Part shown: positions 24,031-35,324 of the stretch, one piece after another
Layout: every line of letters begins with the position of its first letter
Position numbering within the stretch: the first letter of the stretch is position 1
DNA from: Lepeophtheirus salmonis
Lineage: Eukaryota > Arthropoda > Copepoda > Siphonostomatoida > Caligidae
Length of the DNA: 64,000 nucleotides
Assembly: GCF_016086655.4 (NCBI RefSeq)
Contig: NC_052136.2
Coordinates: 3,906,001-3,970,000 of the forward strand
Reading direction: 5' to 3'
Notes under the pieces: generated by a model
What the model was told of the DNA's origin: nothing
Databases searched by the model: none
Seen by the model: the letters and a program-made list of their open reading frames with translations, nothing else
Made by a program: the position numbers and the translations under genes

Positions 24031-24224
24031 TCGTTTATTTTTGTTTGAGATCTCGTTTGATTACATAATGAAACCTCGTATTTAAACGTAACATTGATAA
24101 AGATTTTGATTAAAACGTAAAATATATATATACGTATAATGGTCATGGAAAAATGCTGGTCCCAGTGCGAAACCAGTTGAGAAACCTTGGTCAAGACTAT
24201 CGTACCCGAGAACAAGACGATACC

Positions 24225-25095
24225 AGAAGTTGGAACATGGACTCAAGACTTGCAACTCGGCTGGGACTCAAGTCCATATTTTGAAGGCCTGCAAATTTTC
24301 TTTATCAAACAATCAAAGACTCCAGAATCTTTAAAGTATATTTTATTTTCTAAGAACTTGAACTTGACACGATGAAAATTTTCTGAGATGACTTGAGACT
24401 TAGTTTAGACTTGCAGTATAAGGGATCTTTCCCAACTCTGGATGGTACTAAGACCTTAAGGGATAAAGACTAAATTAATACCCAAAATAAAATAGTTTTT
24501 TGTTCTATTTTCTTGAGAGAAAAGTTTTAATCTACTTTGGTATTGACACGGACACCATTACTTTGAAGGAGTCAAGACAAAGACAGGATACTAAAGATCG
24601 ATTAAATAATGAGGGAAAACATTTACTTTTGCTTTTTTCTACTCAGTTTATGTTCTACTAATATTTCGATGACACTTGAACTCAAGACTTGCAACTCGAC
24701 TTGACCAAACAAACAAAGACTGTAGGCTAAACATGGACTCGAATGCTAAGACTCATGACTTCACTTGTACTCGAAAGTCAATTTGATTTTGTCACTGGAT
24801 TTAAAGTATCGTTTGTTATCTAAGGACTTGAATTGGACTTGTGAACAAAGACTTGAGACTCAACTTGGGCTTGTAGTATAAGAACTTTTTCCCACTCCAA
24901 GACTTTAAAGGGAACCAAAAAAAACATATAAAAAAGTAATTTCCTGTTGTTGTTTTTTAGAAAAGAAAAGTTTTAATCAGATATTTTTTTGATAGTCTTG
25001 ACACAGAGAGAAAGACTTTGAAAGGGTAGAGAGCAAAACAGGACTAAAGATCGATTCATTGTGGTAGTAAAAACAACTTCTTTTCTATTTTTAGC
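24225..25095 (+). repeat. Tandem ~430 bp repeat rich in GACTTG words
   Basis: Two direct units, about 24230-24655 and 24680-25090. Shared ordered blocks: ACTCAAGACTTGCAACTCG, AAACAATCAAAGACT or AAACAAACAAAGACT, TTTAAAGTAT, CTTGCAGTATAAG or CTTGTAGTATAAG, TTTCCCA, GAAAAGTTTTAATC, then ACTAAAGATCGATT. Non-coding. Its GACTTG/GACTCG words resemble those of non-autonomous hAT elements in other animals, from memory. Confidence 0.7.
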
Positions 25096-25189
25096 TCCAT
25101 GTATGCAAATATATTTTTATAGTCTGTTTGTAGTCATACACAAAAAGAGATAAAAACGTTTTTAGTGCCCATGAAGGAATTCATTTTTT

Positions 25190-25300
25190 AAATTTAATTT
25201 CATTTTTCAAATCTTTTTCAAAAGATTTAATTTTTCAATTTTTTTTTCTAAAAAATATAATTTTCTCTGAATAGCTATGGATTTCTTAAATCTTTCTCCA
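25190..25300. repeat. AAATTT filler fragment of the hAT-like family
   Basis: Pattern TTTTTCAAATCTTTTTCAAA, then GAATAGCTATGGATTTCTTA, the same phrase that fills the elements at 37674, 38236 and 57545. No terminus seen. It lies against the left arm of the foldback element. Confidence 0.5.
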
Positions 25301-25308
25301 ATACATTT

Positions 25309-26790
25309 GTCCTAGGACAGATTATGATCATGCTCTCTCCTAGGAGAAATAATAATTCTACTAGTAGATATTAAAATTCTATTCTCTCCTAGGACAAATT
25401 ACAATTTTACTGAAGGAGACCGTAACATTGAATCTTTTAAGAGGTTGCGTGTTTTCAAATTATGAAGCCAAGTCATACGCTCTATGGTATTGTATATTGC
25501 AATAGTGTACAAAAATGATTCTTTCATTGTTGATTTATTTAGTCAACTGAATCAGTTCACTACAAAATTTGTTCACTGCATGAATCACTTCTAAGATACC
25601 CCCCCCACACACACACACACAATAAAAATACTTGTTACCATTTTTTAAAAGTATTCAAACTGATTTAAGAACCCTGTATAAAATCAACTTTGTAAAAATT
25701 CTAAAAAATTAAATTCTAACGAAAAAATTGTTAATTATTAAATATAAATTTAAATATCATTGATTACTACATTATGCATATTGGATCAAACTGCATTGAA
25801 TCCAAATTAGTATTAAGGAATACAAGCTGGCTGACTTTAGTTGGGCTCCTTATATCCTAAAACTTCCATATCGCTTAAATAGATATAACATCTTTAATTT
25901 GTCTTCTATTTAAATAAATTATCTTTAGTAAAGAAAACCTGCATAAACGGTGGGACGGGATGCAATTTGGGATATTATATGGGATTTATGATGCTAAAGG
26001 AAACGGCTGAGGAAGATTTTTTTTTCATTTGATAGTTTGAGTAGACTCAAGTGAACTGTTACCTGAATGTACGAAATACGAATAATCTGTAATCTTTTTA
26101 AAGATCGAGTTCTTTTGAGGATTCGTTCTTTTAAAGATTCAGTTCTTTTAGTGAATCAGTTCTTTTGTTAAAACAGTTCAGTTGAATGATTTATTCTAGA
26201 AATCTATTACTAGTCCTAGCATTATCCTATGAATGATGATGATTGTTGTAACTTGTAAGATTTGATCCAGAGTTGAGCTTGAAGCAAGGAAGAGTTGGTC
26301 CTGGAGAAGGGAGTGAGGGGTCTGAGCAATTAGATTAATTGTTTTCGTAGATTTGAATTGTGGAAAGAAAGAGAAAAGAGGATTATTAAATTGATGATTG
26401 TCGATGGATGAGAAGAAGTAGGAGGGAGTAATAATACAAATAGATGTTGAAGAAAAGCAGTAATGATTTATTTATATTTCGCAAGCTTTAAGTAATATCA
26501 ACGGACTCCATTTCTAGTCATTATTAAAAATTTATCATGACGTCATTTCTAATCCATTAACACCATAAATCCTTTGTATCCGTCTCCCATATGAAATTAT
26601 CGGTCACGGTACCATAGAGTAAATGACTTGCTGTCACATTATCGAAAACATGCAACTCTTCAAATATTCAATGCTATTATCTCCCTCAGTAAAATTCTAA
26701 TTTGTCCTACGGGAGAATAGGATTGTCATCTCTACTAGTAGAATTATAGATTCTCCTAGGAGAGATCATGATCAAAATTTGCCTAGGACA
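25309..26790. mobile_element. Foldback element with ~110 bp CCTAGG-rich arms
   Basis: Left arm 25309-25419, right arm 26681-26790, inverted to each other. Matching blocks: TGTCCTAGGACAGATTATGA against TGTCCTAGGCAAATTTTGA; CTCTCCTAGGAGAA in both; ATTCTACTAGTAGA in both; ATTCTCTCCTAGGACAAATT against ATTCTCCCGTAGGACAAATT; AATTTTACTGA in both. The arms are themselves made of short palindromes (CCTAGG, ACTAGT, TGATCA), and a further half-module extends to about 26820. The ~1.26 kb interior has no coding frame. It looks like a foldback or MITE-like transposon; no target duplication was resolved. Confidence 0.8.
26103..26180 (+). repeat. Short minisatellite inside the foldback element
   Basis: Four successive units with TTCTTTT after GAGTTC, TTCG or TCAG: GAGTTCTTTTGAG, GATTCGTTCTTTTAAA, GATTCAGTTCTTTTAGTG, AATCAGTTCTTTTGTT. 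Period 16-18 bases. An inverse-like ACTGAATCAGTTCACT stands near 25538, so a smaller element may be nested here. Confidence 0.55.
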
Positions 26791-27369
26791 GATTACGATC
26801 ATGATCTCTACTAGGAGAATCAACGACTCTACTTGATTTCAATCTCTACTGTGACATATATATAAATTCGTGGGTAAGATAAACCCAAAAGTATACTTGC
26901 ATGTTCACTCCATACGGATGGACACGCTAATCAACAATATATACTTATATATTTATAGACATAAACCATGCATGATTATACTGGTAGTAGATATAGAAAC
27001 AGAGAGAGTCAAAAAATAAAGTACTTGAAGTAATATACATAGCAGTACACTCTTGTTTCAAGGTTATATTCTATAGCGTGTGCGCACTGTGTGTATATGA
27101 CTTAGCATCCTGGTTGTTATCGAGTGGTTATGTTTGTAGAATTTTTTCACTCTTTTCTATCTTCTTCGTTTTTTTATAAGTGAGGTTACTACTTATGTTA
27201 CAATATACATAATTGCAAGCAAAGTAGCATTCATACGATAATTAATTATCTAGTCATCTTTTTTACCATGTCACGACTCACGACGTAGTATCTTTTTGTT
27301 GTATCTTGCAGCCTTTCCATAGAAAAGAAGCAAAGAGGGGAAAGAGAAATAAGAACCAAATCCAATAGG

Positions 27370-28140
27370 CAAGGTTGTGCCCGGTTCAAGTTAAGCGGTT
27401 CTATGGGTCTCGGTCTCGGTTCTTTCATTTCAATGGTTTCGATCTCGATTCAGCTTTATCGGTCTCGGTTCCGGTCTTCCGTTTCGGTTCTTTTTTTTTT
27501 AATATATTTTGATACAAACTTAAAATAAGGGCTCTAGAAAATTCGGGCCCAGGAAATGATATTCGATACAAACAGGGCCACAGCTACCTTTTACGCAGAG
27601 TACATCAAATACCAGCAGGGACTCCGAAAGCTCGTATAAAAGGTATCTCAGTTTAAAATGTATCAGTGTAGTAGGGAGCTTGGCATAGTGAAGTTTGGGA
27701 AATCCTGGATTAAGAAATATTATAGATATTATATATTAGGGTCCTTACAAGCTTAGTAGCCTACCTAGTTTTATAATCTAGCACACCCCACCATCTTGTA
27801 TTTACTCTATCTAGTGCTTACAACCCCTTTTCCAGATCCGTAAGAAGCCCTTAGCTATTTGGAACTCAGGTACAACTGTATCACTCTGGCAGCGTAAAAA
27901 AAATCATTGTAACAATTGCACACACAAAAAAACTAGAAAATGTACTTATTAATTAAAGCATATTTGTTTTTTTCAATATATATTTTATTTTCTTTATATA
28001 TTGTATATAGGAACAAAAGCAAACGAACTGAGAACGATAAGCAATATATATTCGTCTTGGTTCGAATTTGCCGGTATTGGTTCTAGCGGTTCAAGAACTG
28101 GAACCGTTTGAACTGCAAGACTGCTAATGTTACAACCTTG
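27370..28140. mobile_element. hAT-like element with 8 bp target duplication
   Basis: Left terminus CAAGGTTGTGCCCGGTTCAA at 27370, right terminus inverse CAAGGTTGTAACATTAGCAG ending at 28140; the outer nine bases match exactly, with further GTTCAA and CGGTTC blocks. The flanks are CCAATAGG (27362-27369) and TCAATAGG (28141-28148), an 8-base duplication with one change, which is the hAT signature. Subterminal DNA is full of CGGTCTCGGTT and CGGTTC words. The 771 bp interior has no transposase frame, so it is non-autonomous. The antisense frame at 27246-27428 crosses the left end and is not a gene. Confidence 0.75.
27575..27720. repeat. Repeat shared with 48300-48390
   Basis: Blocks ACAGCTACCTTTTACGCAGA and then AGCAGGGACTCCGAAAGCTC correspond to GCAGCTATCTTATACGCAGA and AGTAGGGACCCCGAAAACTA near 48307-48365. 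Inside the hAT-like element here. TTCCCAAACTTCACTATG on the other strand (27680-27700) has the look of another hAT end. Confidence 0.5.
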
Positions 28141-28287
28141 TCAATAGGGCATGATCAAACTACAAATATATATTATCAGCTAGGCAGTTTGACAGTCTGT
28201 AGCTTGTTTTTTAAAATACTGTGCATACTCAGAAGAACTTTCACAGTCCTCTCTATTTGAGTAACAGGCACCTACATTAAGTAATAT

Positions 28288-29075
28288 TGGGTCATTCCAA
28301 ATGAAATCAATGAAAAAGAAGAACATTTTTACAGTACTATTTTCACTTTTTTTCAAATTTGGGACATATTTTAATTTTGGTTAAAAATTCAAAAATCCAA
28401 AATTTCTGCCTTTTTTCCCCCCTTTAGAGGCTGCTAAAGTTTCAGCCTTCACACCATCTCAAAAAAATCAAACATGCCATTTTCATTTTCACTCAAATAT
28501 TTATATGTGTATTTGTAATATATCATTACTATATACAGTAAGTTTTTAGAGATGCATTCGATTACACTTAATTACTTCATGCAAAAAATCAATCATATAT
28601 AATGCAAAAAAACATGAATATAATATTTAGTATACATATTCAGAAATCATCTCGACTAGCAAAAAAAAACTTATTGTATATGTTTATGATATATTACAAA
28701 TTTAACATATAAAAATTTGAGTGTTTTTTTGTTTTGTTTTTTGTTCTTTTTTTTTTTGGGGGGGGCAAAATGTTGACCTTGTGTCCCTAAGGATCAACAC
28801 TTATTTTTTGGCTGATACAATAAGTTACAACGAAATAATAAAACAATGATCTATTAAATGGTTTTTAAAGAAGATCGATAATTTCAAAATAGGGTAGGTG
28901 GCGTTGAGGCCGAAACCTTAGAAGCCTCTAAATCCTGAACCAGAGGACAAGAAAGGTTGAAATTTTGGATTTATGTGTTCTGAACTAATATTAAAATAGT
29001 TGAACAACATGAAAAAAAATCGAAGATGGTGCTGTTTTTGAGTGAGTGATTTCCCTATTCAGAGAGATGTATTAC
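28288..29075. mobile_element. Long nested inverted repeat (foldback-like)
   Basis: Inner arms: 28485-28546 against 28667-28727, sharing (inverted) CACTCAAAT, TAATATATCAT and ACAGTAAGTTTTT or its close variant. Outer arms: 28370-28480 against 28890-29000, sharing AAATCCAAAATTTC, TTTAGAGGCTGCTAAAGTTT and CAGCCTTCACACCATCT with small changes. About 140 bases (28728-28870, with a T-run and G-run) sit only in the right arm, so an insertion has split it. No coding frame. The left edge begins GGGTCATTCCAAATGAAATC, a phrase common in animal MITEs. Confidence 0.7.
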
Positions 29076-29079
29076 TTTG

Positions 29080-29750
29080 CCGTAAGACGTCCCCACTCTC
29101 TGTCACTTTGTTTACAAACTAATATAAGTAAACAACGCTCTTGCCCATTGAAGCTAAAAAGGATTTAATGATATGAATGGTATATTCGAGAATGTTATTT
29201 TTAACTAAGTCTGAACAAGGTTCGACATCATACTGTATGAAATTATATATATCCTTAAAGCAATAATTTGCCCTACTATGTGAAAATTATTAATCATATG
29301 TTGATAAGGATATCTTAGATAAATTAAAAGCAATACCAAATTACAATTTTAAAAACAGTATCTAATTAGGCTTTTTATTAATAGGTACCATTTCTTCTAT
29401 GGGAAGATATATAAATATAAGTTTTAAAGAATACTCTTTTTAATATTATAACTTCAGGTTACTTAAAATTGCAAACCAAACTTGAAAATGATCTAGATAT
29501 ATTTAATATCTTATATACTTGTTCACTAAATCTTCATATATCAAAAAAATTCTTAATAATGGTTTCATTCTAGTCTTGAGAATGTCATAAACAAATACTT
29601 ATATACGTATGTGCTCAAATAATCCAGACTTATTTTGCTATGTGATTACTAAACATTTATAAGCCAGAGAAATAAAATCAAATGAGTTAACTAAGATAGC
29701 TTATTTGACTTAATTTAAAATGCCTATTGTCAATCAAGGTAAACTGTAGG
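29080..29750. other. AT-rich stretch, nothing recognised
   Basis: No gene or repeat seen. Confidence 0.4.
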
Positions 29751-29754
29751 CACC

Positions 29755-29805
29755 TCACAAAATGCGCAGTGCAACTCCATCTGACCAATTAAAAGAACAT
29801 TAAAA
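29755..29805 (-). repeat. Dispersed repeat R2 core, inverted
   Basis: The inverse of TTAATTGGTCAGATGGAGTT seen at 16870 and 44630; only the core is present. Confidence 0.5.
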
Positions 29806-29844
29806 AAATGTATAACTGCTGTAGACTAGTTAAGTCAATGAACA

Positions 29845-29968
29845 ATGGGAAAACGGAAAAGGATGCCTTTTGCTACACCAATGGTTCGGCGAGAACCAAA
29901 GGATCACTGTTTTGATTACTATTTATGTCTAGTAAAGGCATCTGGATTTATGAATAAAAATAAAAGTC
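29845..29968 (+). pseudogene. Fragment of a retroelement-associated protein family (uncertain)
   Basis: A frame ending in TAA at about 29968 reads KRKRMPFATPMVRREPKDH and then CFDYYLCLVKASGF. From memory this resembles an uncharacterised arthropod family with the phrase MPFxxPMxWREPxDHxxDCYFCL, in which two cysteines follow the REP motif; here one of them is Tyr. The family is often multi-copy. Only about 40 codons are present and no upstream or downstream part is recognised. Could be chance resemblance. Confidence 0.4.
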
Positions 29969-29969
29969 T

Positions 29970-31925
29970 AATTGAATAAAGGACTGGATGTGGCATATAT
30001 AAATTGTAAATGTAGTTGTAATTTTTATTTGCTAAGATCAATCTTCATTAATTAACAAAGGAAAGGCTTTCAATTCTTTAAGAATTAGAACAAAAGAAGA
30101 GATCTTGAATACTGTATCCTCAACAAGAGATGCTCTGTTTCTGATATATACGAGATAATCATAGGAAGAAAATGTATCATAAGAAGGGAACCAAAGCTTC
30201 ATACGAGAGTTGAACTGACTCCTTCCTTGGGTAGGAAAATATCCATCTATATAACAATGATGAAGATATTAAAGAGTTGAAACTATGAGAGGATCCATTT
30301 ACTTTCCCATCAAGATAAAAGGCTCTGGATGTGTAATATAAAATAAAGATACGTTAATTAAAATTAGGTACTACAACAGTATCAAGTTATTACAATTAAA
30401 TTAAAATATATAAAAACAATTAATTTAAATAAGTTGAATCAGTCTATCAGAGATAAATTTGATATTTAGACGTGTTTTAAATTTGACAATTGCTCAGATT
30501 CATTCATTAAGACGTAAAGAAGTGAACTTCTATGCTTTCCAAGAGTTAATACCAAAAGGAAGATAGCGGGAATCGAAGGAAGATACTTCTAAATTGTTCA
30601 TCCATCTCAAGAGATGTTTGGGTTCCGACAAGATGAAAATATATATGTAGAAAACTACCAGGTTTAATAAAGCAATAGATTCTACTCATTCCTTGGGAAT
30701 GAGATTGCAGGATCGAAACATTAAAAGGTAATCTTTTTTGTTAATGGGATAAAGCATTTTTATTTTTTTTTGAAGCCGAAAGTTAGTTGACCAAAACAAT
30801 GGTAAATTTATGCATGAATAACTCTCCAGATCTTGTATCGAATCATTCTATACTTCTATAAAAACTGAAGAGTTCCATAAAGAAAAATACAGTGAGGATC
30901 GAACATAAAATTACTTGAAGCGCCTTCTATCATTACTACAATTTGAACGATTGGGGTAACTACAACGCCCACAAATTATTCTTCACATAATCACTATATC
31001 TTTTTATTGCTCTGTTCACATCATTAACTATATTGTATCTCGCAACCTTTTCCTCCAAACAGTGTCTCAAATACTACCAAACATGATTATTATTGTTCCG
31101 TATTTTTGTTCACTGCTTGGTAAGAGATCATTCGACTTCAATCAATCAACATTCCTAATTATCATTATTTGGTAATGGAAGCAGAAGAAGCAACAGCTCA
31201 CATCAAAATACCAAGTACGTATATTGTTACAATGATAACTACTTGACGTTTTCATATTTGATGCAGCAATCAATTTATCTACTTCAGACTGGATCCTAAA
31301 ATAATGGTTTCCAATATGTTTTTTGTAAAAAATGTCAATTTCAATATATATGTACCATGTATAATTTGTTCCCCCTCATATATAACATAAGATCAAAACT
31401 TTCTTGGAAACGCTTATCCTAACTTTTGAAAGATTTGTTTAATCATTTAAAATTGTTATTTTAAACAAATTCCTCTATTTGGTAAGAATTATGTTCTCTG
31501 CATAAAATTGTGATATTTATAAGTTGAAAGGCTCATTACAATCTATAAAACGACGTTTGCAACCTCTCCTTCAAAAAAAAGAGAGAAATCCGTAAAATTA
31601 TATGGTAATTAGCCAAATGATTCAGTCATACCAACTTATTTTTACAGATTAAATATTTGACAGATGAACTAAACACCTCACTAGTACAAATATATGCAGT
31701 GTAATTATTTTTGTCAGGTGTCGACGTTCTGCTTTGTTAGCCCTAATCAATGCATTGAATAAGAATGAAGCTCCTTTTAGGCTCTGAATAATTATGAACA
31801 ATTATTGAATAATAGTTACGTAGTTGTAAAAAATTGGCTAACTAATACGATTTTGGGCCTCTTTCAGTTTCTTTCCAACGGAAAGGGAGCGTGATAGAAT
31901 AAGTTAACTATGTGATTATTATGGG
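29970..31925. other. Non-coding stretch, possible decayed retroelement
   Basis: Between two possible retroelement relics. Frames are short on both strands. Phrases such as TCCTTCCTTGGGTAGGAAAA (30220) and ATTCCTTGGGAATGAGATTG (30690) are alike but I cannot build a repeat from them. Confidence 0.3.
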
Positions 31926-31929
31926 GCAC

Positions 31930-32300
31930 ACTCCTTCACCTTATACACAATGAAGTTAGCTCACTATGTTATGGATGCGGTTCAAGAGATGAAAATCTAC
32001 TTCTTATGTTATATGAATTACCTAAATGTATAATTGAATGGACAGAGTTTTTTTTTGACATTTTTCGACCTTTTCAAGGGCATTCCGTCTCCAAACTCCC
32101 TAGTTTATTTATGAATTCTGATGTTGGGCACTGGCTGAACAATACACCATCCCTAGATCACCTTCCGGACGGACTGTAGTATGAGACCTAGTCTGCCAAA
32201 CTATTCCAAGGGTACTACAAGTTAAAGTATTTTTGCATGTGCCCGTACTGATTGTATGTTTTAATGTGATGTGTTGCAATAAATGTTTTAATGATTAAAC
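31930..32300 (+). pseudogene. 3' end of a LINE-type retrotransposon (uncertain)
   Basis: An open frame from about 31935 to the stop near 32178 reads LCYGCGSRDENLLLMLYELP and ends SLDHLPDGL. The CxxC start followed by a LxHxLxxCP-like stretch resembles the zinc-knuckle tail of LINE reverse transcriptases (CxxCxxxxExxxHxxxxCP); His and the last Cys are replaced by Leu. A following ~100 bases end with AATAAA at 32279-32284, compatible with a LINE 3' end. A host gene exon is possible but less likely. Confidence 0.4.
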
Positions 32301-33635
32301 GATGGGTCACACTTTATATTTCTTCATTTTTTATCAAAACGATCAATTTAGGTCTATGCCCTTCCCCCTTCCCCCCTGAACATACGTTATGGTTGTTCTT
32401 ATTGTATAATTATAAATCCATCATGTTCCTAAAATGTTAACATATTAACTTGACCAGCTCAATAATTCTGAATAATTCCTGAGAGTTTCTCGATTAGTCC
32501 ACGTTACATTTCTTTCTTTTTTTGTCTTGTTGTTGTACTGGGCGCGAATCCATTCGGCAATACTTTGCCTTTTGTCGTCCGTCTTGACGATTCTTGTAAG
32601 TTGTAACTCATTTGAACGCTAATATTCACCGAATTATTGTGTTAAAAAATCTTGAACCTAGTTCTTAAATGAAGCCTCCCTGACACTTTCAAAGTGGAAG
32701 TCGCGATTTGATATGATAATACCTTATGATTGGAACGTGGAATGGAACACGAAACTGAATGGAAGTAATGGCTGAACAATGAACACTGAACAAAGCAAAA
32801 AAATTGAACGGAATCCATAAAAGCCTGGTTTTTTGCTTTCTCATGATGACGATATGGGCAAATATTGGTTACGGTTTGTTTATGCGCAAAGGATGGCTGA
32901 ACCAGAATGTCAAAAAATACTCACTAAACCTTCCTCTGTTAATGAGAAAATGAAAATAAATTAATCATCCATATTTTACTGCTTAAACCCTTATAAATAG
33001 ATTTTTTTAACGATCTTCAGTTGTGTGTTTTAAGGCATGTTCAAAAGATTGTCATTTTAAAGGTATTTAAATCAATTATTATTGATTTTTTTTTAAAAGA
33101 GTAATTCGACGGCCATTATTAAATATTAATTAAAGTCAAAAATATTTTGCATCAAGGTAGTTTTGTTATAAAATAAACAAAATGGAGGCTTCAGACAAGT
33201 AAAAATAAAGCATTAACTTGTAAGGGACACCCTAATGTACTTAATATATGTACGACTCTGTCGTCATTATCTAATAGTTGTAATATTATGCTCCTCTTAT
33301 GTAACCCTTGTCTTCAACCACATCAAAATGAGCGGTTCATACACAATACCTATGAATGATAGAAATATTCCGTTAGGGCCCTCATAGATTAACCTTGCTC
33401 AGTTCATTGCTTTATAATGTTTCGTGTAATGTGTAATTTTATAAGGCGCTCCTCTTTTTTTTTTTTTTTTGAGGTAAAATTGCAAAAAAAAAAGTATATA
33501 CTTAACTTACCATAATACGCTCTTCTTAGTAACTATTTTAGATGGAGGAGAAATAATTATACTACATACTTTGCATATTATGTGGCCGCCCGTCATCACA
33601 AAAGCAAGCTAGATTGATTTTTTCTCAAAGATGAT
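32301..33635. other. AT-rich stretch, nothing recognised
   Basis: T-run at 33456-33470. No gene recognised. Confidence 0.4.
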
Positions 33636-33639
33636 TCTG

Positions 33640-33850
33640 GATTATACAATATTGGATGGGGATTTTAATTCTGGAACAAGTTTAAGCCTCAATATCCTGG
33701 ACACAATGAGATCGATGCTTATGAAAGTGTACTCATCAGATTCAGCGGACAAAACTAAATTTTCAAATATACAAAATCCTATATAAGTTCTCCGAATCGA
33801 ATACCGTGCAGCCATGTTTGTGTGTCTCCGTGCCCGGCAAGCTAATAAAT
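33640..33850 (+). repeat. Mariner family gamma, solo 5' end (M1)
   Basis: Begins GGGGATTTTAATTCTGGAAC and continues AAGTTTAAGCCTCAATATCC, TCAGATTCAG and TCTCCGTGCCCGGC. It matches the non-coding 5' part of M2 (34105) and M3 (34672), but the sequence then leaves the element before any transposase codon. The antisense 70-codon frame here is a shadow. Confidence 0.7.
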
Positions 33851-34104
33851 CCATAGATAATGATGCTTGAAAGCTTGAATTGATGTTAACAGATTCGATG
33901 TGAAGCTAAAATTTTAAATTGGTGCAGTTTGTTCAAATCGGGTAATTGGAACCGGATTTTTTTTTGGAAAAAAACAACATTATTGAGACCTATAAGTTTT
34001 GGCAAAAGAAATATGACCTCTTAGCTTCCCAACAAATAAAAAGTCTTAAATTTTACGGTCCATTAAAAAAAGTATCCTTCTAATGCCTTGTTTATTTTCA
34101 TTCA

Positions 34105-34590
34105 GGGTGGGAATTTTTAATCCGGAACAAGTTTCGACCTCAATATCTTGGCAATCCTGCAATTTATGCTTATAAAAGTGTGTCATTCAGATTAAGCTGA
34201 CAAAAGACTATTATAAACATTACAAAATCGTTGAGATGCTGTCAGAATACTAAATCTCTGTAGTTATTATAGTCTGCCTCCGTGCCGGGCGCACGCTCAA
34301 AGTGATTATTCAATTTACAAAGCTACACAAATCAACTGTTTACGATGTTTCCGAGGGTCTTGATGAATCTGATGGGATGGGAATACCTGCAAAGAAGGCT
34401 CATGATCGTTCTGAGAGCAAAAAACGCATTCCAGACTTCCTGAAAGCCCTGCAGGGCCTGATCGAAAACGACCCCAGTATCTCCTTGAAGAACCTGGCTC
34501 TCAGGAGGTACGTGTACTCACACAAAATTAGGTCTGCCGTTCACTGTTACCTGAGGTGCAAGAACTATGTCTTGAAGGTCAGATGAGTAA
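34105..34590 (+). pseudogene. Mariner family gamma, 5' half (M2)
   Basis: Starts at GGGTGGGAATTTTTAATCCG. After ~195 bases of 5' untranslated DNA (ending CTCCGTGCCGGGCGCACG) an open frame gives the complete DNA-binding part of a mariner: IIQFTKLHKSTVYDVSEGL (first helix-turn-helix), SKKRIPDFLKALQGLIENDP, SISLKNLALRRY (second helix-turn-helix) and NYVLKVR, then stop at 34584-34586. The family continues here with the catalytic domain, which is missing; the break falls just after the second helix-turn-helix. Uninterrupted for ~95 codons, so it is younger than most relics in the window. Confidence 0.85.
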
Positions 34591-34671
34591 GCAATCTTAT
34601 AAAAGTTTTTATATAATTTATAATCAAATAATTATACAAAAATTTATATTTGTTTTGACTAATACATTGTG

Positions 34672-35323
34672 AGGATTCTAATCTGGAACAAGTTTAACCT
34701 CAATATCTTTGCATTCCTGAAATATGAAAGTTTACTTATCAGATTCAACCTACAAAACTGTATAAGAAATATACCAAATCCTTGGGATATATTCCGAATA
34801 TGGACGCCGTTCGTCCATTATTGTGCATTTCCGTTGCAGGTGCACGCCCAACAAGATTATTGAGTTTACGAAGTTGCCAAAATTAACTGTTTACGATGTG
34901 GCTAAGGCTTTCAAGGAGTCTGATGGGCTGGGAATAACTGCAATGAAGACTAATGATTGTTTCTGGCTAATGATTGATAATAAGTTAATGGAATACAGGA
35001 TTATAATGAATGGACATGTGCCCTCCCAGCTAACGGGATCTGAAGCCTTATTACCCTAAAAACTATATTACGCCCCATCTGGAGAGATAGTCTGATAAGC
35101 ATGCACATACAACTAGTTACTGCTTGCAGGCTTCCATTCTCAAGGGTGCGACCAATATGGACAAGAAGTTCCTCATCAAGGCTAAGTAAGTTTGGAGACT
35201 GGGGCTGTTTTGAGTGATTTACTTCACTATGGTACCCTACATGTAATAGAAAAATTAATTTTGGGAAAATAATTGTTATATACATTATCTATATATTTTT
35301 TAGATATAAAACCTCCACCCTAT
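34672..35323 (+). mobile_element. Mariner family gamma, internally deleted copy (M3)
   Basis: Left part GATTCTAATCTGGAACAAGT matches M1 and M2. The right end near 35300-35323 carries the inverse AGGGTGGAGGTTTTATATC, resembling the M2 left end AGGGTGGGAATTTTTAATCC, so TIRs are plausible. The frame reads IIEFTKLPKLTVYDVAKAFK and ESDGLGITAMK, then after about 55 bases jumps to CPPS-DLKPYYP (about 35015-35055), a decayed PPxSPDLNPLDYY third-aspartate motif. So the segment from the second helix-turn-helix to just before the third aspartate is deleted. M4 (36330) has the same junction. Confidence 0.8.
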
Positions 35324-35324
35324 G

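Noticed and set aside
25309..26820. CRISPR-like or bacterial regulatory palindromes
   Set aside because: The repeats are inverted and imperfect, with no even spacers, and the window is eukaryotic in character.
27246..27428. Antisense frame rich in Arg and Pro
   Set aside because: It crosses the left end and target duplication of a hAT-like element.
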